Positions 59,689 to 64,000 of a DNA stretch of 64,000 nt are shown here, in pieces. Under the pieces are notes generated by a model. It worked only from the letters and a program-made list of their open reading frames with translations. It was not told the DNA's origin and ran no database searches. The position numbers and the translations under genes were made by a program. The stretch spans positions 62,001-126,000 of the forward strand of contig JAWNGF010000014.1 in NCBI GenBank assembly GCA_037039685.1. The letters run 5' to 3'. This DNA comes from Ceratobasidium sp. AG-K. Lineage: Eukaryota; Basidiomycota; Agaricomycetes; Cantharellales; Ceratobasidiaceae. Every line of letters starts with the position of its first letter. Position 1 is the first letter of the stretch.

Positions 59689-62023
59689 CGAACGAGGATT
59701 CAGTTCGAGATAGAAACTGCTAGTAAAAATGGAACTAATAGGCTGGAATTGATAGGACTTTTGGCATGTAACGCCAAATTTATGTACCTCTATCATGCAT
59801 TTGAGAATGTAAATTTTATGTACTTACATACGGATACGAGACTTCGTGGTGCATTAATCGCACCTTCGCTTTGACCCAAATTCACATAGGCTACATGTAT
59901 ATTCCTTTTTGGGCCATCCATCACATTTGTGATCAGTCTCGACACGCCATGAAGGTACATACTAACAATGAGTGGATCTATTCAGAGCTCCGCTCTCTCA
60001 AGAAAGCTGTCATTTATAAGCAGTCCCACTCAGAGTTTATGGACAACACGAGGCTTCGTTTCAATCCTCACTTGCCTTGGGGTTTCCGGTACATCAACAA
60101 GATCATACTGTAGAAGCAGACATGAGTCTCAGTCACGCTGTCCCGGGACCCATGCATCAATGTAGGATCAGAGCCGAACAATTAGACGATGTAACAACTT
60201 ATTCTTTGAACTCACCCAATGTACAACACAAGGTTATCAGCCTTCTTTGACGATAAACCTGCTCCAAATTGAGCATTCATGACCGTAACGGACCTCAAGA
60301 AGCGGACTCAAACGATGAGCAAAAGGTTGAAACCCCTACGAAATGTAACCTCAAGAGAAGTCGCGTGGCGGAAGTTGTAGACACCTTTACCATAGAATAT
60401 TATAGCATCGTTGAGAAACTATTTTTCAAAATCCTTAAGTACCACTCACTTGCATTTATTTCTAGTTCCGCTATGATCCACAAATAGGTGCGGCACTAGC
60501 ACCCAGCTTCTTGAGTCGTCAAACCACTTAAACTCCCATGTTTAAAACGTCTTGCCATTATTGGGTCCCGTAATCAAGGAAATTTCTTACCTGTGCTCTA
60601 ATCTTGTAAAAAAAATTACGCATATAGACTAGTTAGGGATCGAGGACGCCGACTGGTTAAGGCAAGTCGGTATGCCGGTCACGTGGTAGACCGGTAGATT
60701 TCCTTTGCCCTCGTGGACATCAACGTCCGGCCGGACGCTTTCTCTTCCATTCCGAGTCAGACAATAACAAATCCGGTGCGTTTTTTCGCACTCTTGGGTC
60801 ATGATACTACCGGATTGACACGCCTCAGCACGGCTTCAGCTACTACATGCACTTTTATCTGCTTCTTTGACCAACCCGACTAATCCCTGTAAGACAGGAG
60901 AACTTGGGGCGACTCTGATATGGTCGGTACGAAGGATCTGATCGCGCAAACTCCTGGGGCTCTATTCTCAAAAAAGCTGTTTCTTGATGTCTGTAGAAAC
61001 CTCTGGAACGCTCGGAGACAAGCCCCCGGAAGTCAAACACCTGTTTGCTGACGAGTACTTCGCTTTTGACACACGCCGTTAATGGCTCAAGCCTCAACTG
61101 GTATGCTACTCTTACAGTAGACGTAGAGTGCCGTTTGACGATGATTTGGTACCATCTACTTCAGCAATCCTATGGTAATCTTACTGGATTCCGCCGAAAC
61201 TCTTGGCTTGGCTAGGCCCTACGTCAACCGAGCTTTCAGTATTCGAAATGTTCGTACCTCATCACTGCGCTGCGAGGCAGTCGTCAGAGGCAGTGATGTT
61301 TCATTACAGCTCGAGGCTCCGGTGTCGTAAATCTGCGATCAAAACTTCGAACGATAGGGGTTCTTATGGTTCGCTTGGCTGTTGAATAGCACACGTTTGC
61401 CTCTACTGTGTACCAGTATATTGGCTTCATCAACCACGCAGCTAATATCCAAGCCACCAACAACAGTTAGCCCCGTCCCGATGTAGTCGTCCCAGTTACA
61501 CTACGGTTGCTGTTGCATATAACACTTACGGTAGTCGACCTCCATAACCCTTTTTTATGCAACATAATTGCGCGTTTGTTCGATGCCGCACGCATTACGG
61601 GACGCATAATTGACGCTGAAACCTCTCAAGCGGACACCCTTGTTATAAATCCGCGGGGTCCGGGCTAAGTCACATCGGTGCTACTTAAGTCCGTGATGAG
61701 TTCGCTTTTGTTACCAATAAAATTTTGTTCGCTCGCTCCAGAACTGCATCCACGTCTCTCGGTGGCGAGGGCACAAGGCTGCTGCGGCATAAAACCAGGT
61801 GGCAAGCCTCTCCTAAGCCTAATCGAGGCCTTGGTTCTCAGATGAGGACCCTGATAAACACTGGGCTCCACTGAATCTGGCGATGGCATCTTGTATACAC
61901 CTTCAGTCGCTTGGGGTTCTTCTCACTCAAACCCCTTATAGGAAGTCGTTCGGATGTGTTGTATCGACATTTTACCCTCTCTGCCCCCGTATTCCTGATC
62001 TCTCCTTACAAGGAGTCGCCATC
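59689..62023. other. Long AT-rich interval, no gene supported
   Basis: 2.3 kb without a convincing gene. Short frames (59871-60113, 60269-60487, 61097-60855 and others) lack domains and paralogy. The last 150 bases are the probable leader of the gene at 62024, with an upstream in-frame ATG at 61883. Confidence 0.45.
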
Positions 62024-63771
62024 ATGTCTAATCCCGGCTATTATCTTTCTTCATCCGCGTCCAAATCAAGCCGAGATCGAATGAAATTCACCGATAACTG
62101 GGGGGAAGGCGAAGTTTTTGACTGGTATCGCAGCCTCCCAAAGGCATCGGCGACTGTGTGTCGTCTGCAAATCCGTATCGAGGGAAGTAAACCTCCTCAC
62201 CGGTTCATTCTCGTATTCATGCGGGATGGGTCGATGTGTCGTTTTGATCGACGACCTGACAATGGGAAACCGGGTCCTCTTATCCTAGAAACTTTATTCA
62301 GCCAGTCAACCCGTCGTGCTGCGGATGAACGAGTAGCGATAACGAGTAGCTCTCTGGAGCAGTTGGAGGCGACCACTTTCTGCGAAGTCGATCTGGTTAT
62401 GCCATTCGGTGTCGATCTTCTATTAATTATTTCCGCGTGCTTCGCGATAGCCAAGGATGGGGACGCGCAAAATTATAACTTGCTAACATATAATTGCTAT
62501 TTCTTTTCCTGGACCATAGTCATGGTCGTAATTCGACACGCGCTTCCTCTCGTCGCCCCATCAGCAGAGGCTGTAGCTCTACGATTAGCACCCGAAATCA
62601 AAGCGCTTAGCAGCTCCCTCTCCGATAATATCGTGGCTACTTTGGTCGGTATGGTACTTGACATGGTCGTCGCATTCCGAGTCCAAACTGGTCGGAGCCT
62701 AAACAAGGGACTTGGGAAACGAGAGCTACTGCTCTGGGGGCTTCCAGGGGGTGTCGTACGCCTTTTGCTGCGTATATGCTTTAGTATTCGTTTGCAGCTT
62801 CGTCTAGAAGAAGAACTCAGCAAACGAATTTACGAACGGTTAACGCTCAAAATGAAAGACCTTCTCGGCGAAGTTTTGCACGCGGAGGGCGCAGTCGAAG
62901 AAAAGCTTCAGATGGAGCAACATCTTTGGATCAACGAGCTTACTGATGCTGTCCGACCACTTGTCGAGGAGGACCTGTCGAACATCATCTGGGACGCTAC
63001 ACTAGATGCTATTGGTGCAGGATATGGCGATCTTAGCCACGCGGAGTTCGTAGAATCCCTTCGCCGCTCGCCCAGCCTTCTCTGGCGGATCAAATTCTTA
63101 TTCATGGGTAACAACATGATCCAATTCACTCGCTTATGGAACGAGGCCTTGCACGCTGCGTTGCCGGCCATACGAGCTGCAGGCTACGGCAAAACCCGTT
63201 TAGCACACTTTTCCTCGAAAAATGAAATCCACAGCCACATTTTCGATACGGCTTTCAAGGCAGGGAGCGTTGCTGCTCTCCAGGCGGCCCAGCGAGTTGT
63301 TGACGAGACTGGCCCGGCCTTAAATAACCCCAAGAGAGACAAAATGTGGAAACAAGTCTGGGGTGTATGGGATCAGGCATGGGATTCCTCGAAGGAAAAG
63401 GCCCAGGATACCATGGTTCAGTTGATCGAAACGGCCACAGAGCAAATTGTCGTCCTTGTCGCTAAATGCGTGGCCGATTCAATAGGCGATAACCAGGATC
63501 AGCAGCTTCAGGCTGTAATTAATCGCCAGGTACTGTTGTAGTCATCACCCCCCTGCGTGTCACGAATATACTAATTTACATGTTCCAGTCACAGAAATCC
63601 TCCGCACATCAAGACCCGCTGCTCTCCCTCAGCCAGTTTCAAATTGGGATCGTCCAGTCTGTCCAGTCTGCTTATCCCAGTACAAACAAGGAATACGTGA
63701 AGGAGATACAAGACGCAATGACACGAATCTGGCATGAGTCTCGGACATCATACAGGCCTCTAAATGAGTGA
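62024..63771 (+). CDS. Uncharacterised protein with a His/Cys thiol-hydrolase-like pattern
   Basis: Exons 62024-63529 and 63589-63771 encode 562 aa (MSNPGYYLSSSASKSSRD to SYRPLNE). The segment HRFILVFMRDGSMCRFDRRP followed some 85 residues later by NYNLLTYNCYFFSWTIVMVV places a His strand before an N-Y-L-x-x-x-N-C helix start. That arrangement recalls permuted papain-fold enzymes (LRAT/PPPDE-like), with the Cys as possible nucleophile. This is inference from pattern only. The remainder is mostly amphipathic helix (LRLEEELSKRIYERLTLKMK, MWKQVWGVWDQAWDSSKEKA) and may form coiled coil. ATG 62024 (gccatcATGtc) was chosen over the in-frame 61883 because the extra 47 residues look untranslated. Similar proteins occur in agaricomycetes without assigned function. 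The gene looks intact and ends before an AATAAA at 63824. Confidence 0.75.
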
Positions 63772-63823
63772 TTTAAGGGGATTTAAAAGGTGTGCTGTGA
63801 CATATTATCTCGTATACTTGCTC

Positions 63824-63829
63824 AATAAA
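63824..63829 (+). terminator. AATAAA polyadenylation signal
   Basis: Fifty-three bases past the stop of the preceding gene. Nothing coding is seen from here to the window end. Confidence 0.55.
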
Positions 63830-64000
63830 CTTGTGCGGACGTAATCTTCAGGTCCTGGGGTCTCCAGATTCGAGTTTTGGGCGCATTGGCTTGCTTTTCT
63901 TTTATTTTCTCTGTGAACAGTAAATTTTTACTCACGAAGTTGTATATTGAGCATAGCGGACCAATTGGCTAATCTGTGTTTTTGCACTTCATTGTCTGTA

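Noticed and set aside
59871..60113. Plus-strand frame of 80 codons
   Set aside because: No ATG at its start, no domain, no paralogue in the window.

Overview
The window is nuclear DNA of a filamentous basidiomycete, most likely a Rhizoctonia/Ceratobasidiaceae-type agaricomycete (inference). The grounds are spliced genes with 45-65 nt GT-AG introns, two large DUF6535-type membrane proteins, a mycocypin-like inhibitor and several exons of only 5, 7, 20 or 29 nt. No rRNA, tRNA, CRISPR array or bacterial-style operon was found.

Layout, left to right. 1-1.3 kb: a broken piece of the RNA polymerase II largest subunit that ends before the CTD. 1.7-4.0 kb: a PHO80/PCL-type cyclin. 4.1-5.8 kb: a 5'-truncated DUF6535 pseudogene behind a cluster of short repeats. 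6.06-9.97 kb: a complete CACTA-like DNA transposon with 50-nt perfect inverted ends, a 3-bp CAA target duplication, one multi-exon accessory gene and a convergent Tnp2-type transposase gene that has lost its catalytic half. 10-12 kb: degenerate DNA. 12.0-14.8 kb: TTC27/Emw1 TPR protein. 15.5-18.9 kb: an ABCB-type ABC-transporter pseudogene with two nonsense codons, a damaged signature motif and a MITE-like insertion. 19.6-23.3 and 27.1-31.9 kb: two full-length DUF6535 paralogues, the second with an internal duplicated module. 33.4-34.3 kb: F-box pseudogene. 34.9-38.5 kb: SEY1 ER-fusion GTPase. 39.0-41.0 kb: amidase. 42.2-42.8 kb: a small beta-rich protein whose pattern recalls Rhodococcus Vap proteins. 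43.8-45.2 kb: VioB-like ferritin-fold protein. 46.3-49.0 kb: secreted M36 metallopeptidase. 50.7-58.3 kb: BEACH-WD40 protein. 59.0-59.7 kb: mycocypin-like protease inhibitor. 62.0-63.8 kb: an uncharacterised protein with a His/Cys thiol-hydrolase-like pattern.

Conserved housekeeping genes (TTC27, SEY1, BEACH, amidase) alternate with accessory, duplicated or decaying DNA. The genes do not form a pathway. The secreted protease, protease inhibitor, Vap-like protein and ferritin-like enzyme are typical of the variable part of a plant-associated fungal genome. The clearest unusual structures are the CACTA derivative, a 5-nt microexon conserved between the DUF6535 paralogues, a poly(A)-tailed retroposed insert with a 13-nt target duplication just upstream of the BEACH start codon, and the many-lesion ABC pseudogene. 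All splice sites were read by eye from the sequence and similarity to remembered families. No database search was run.
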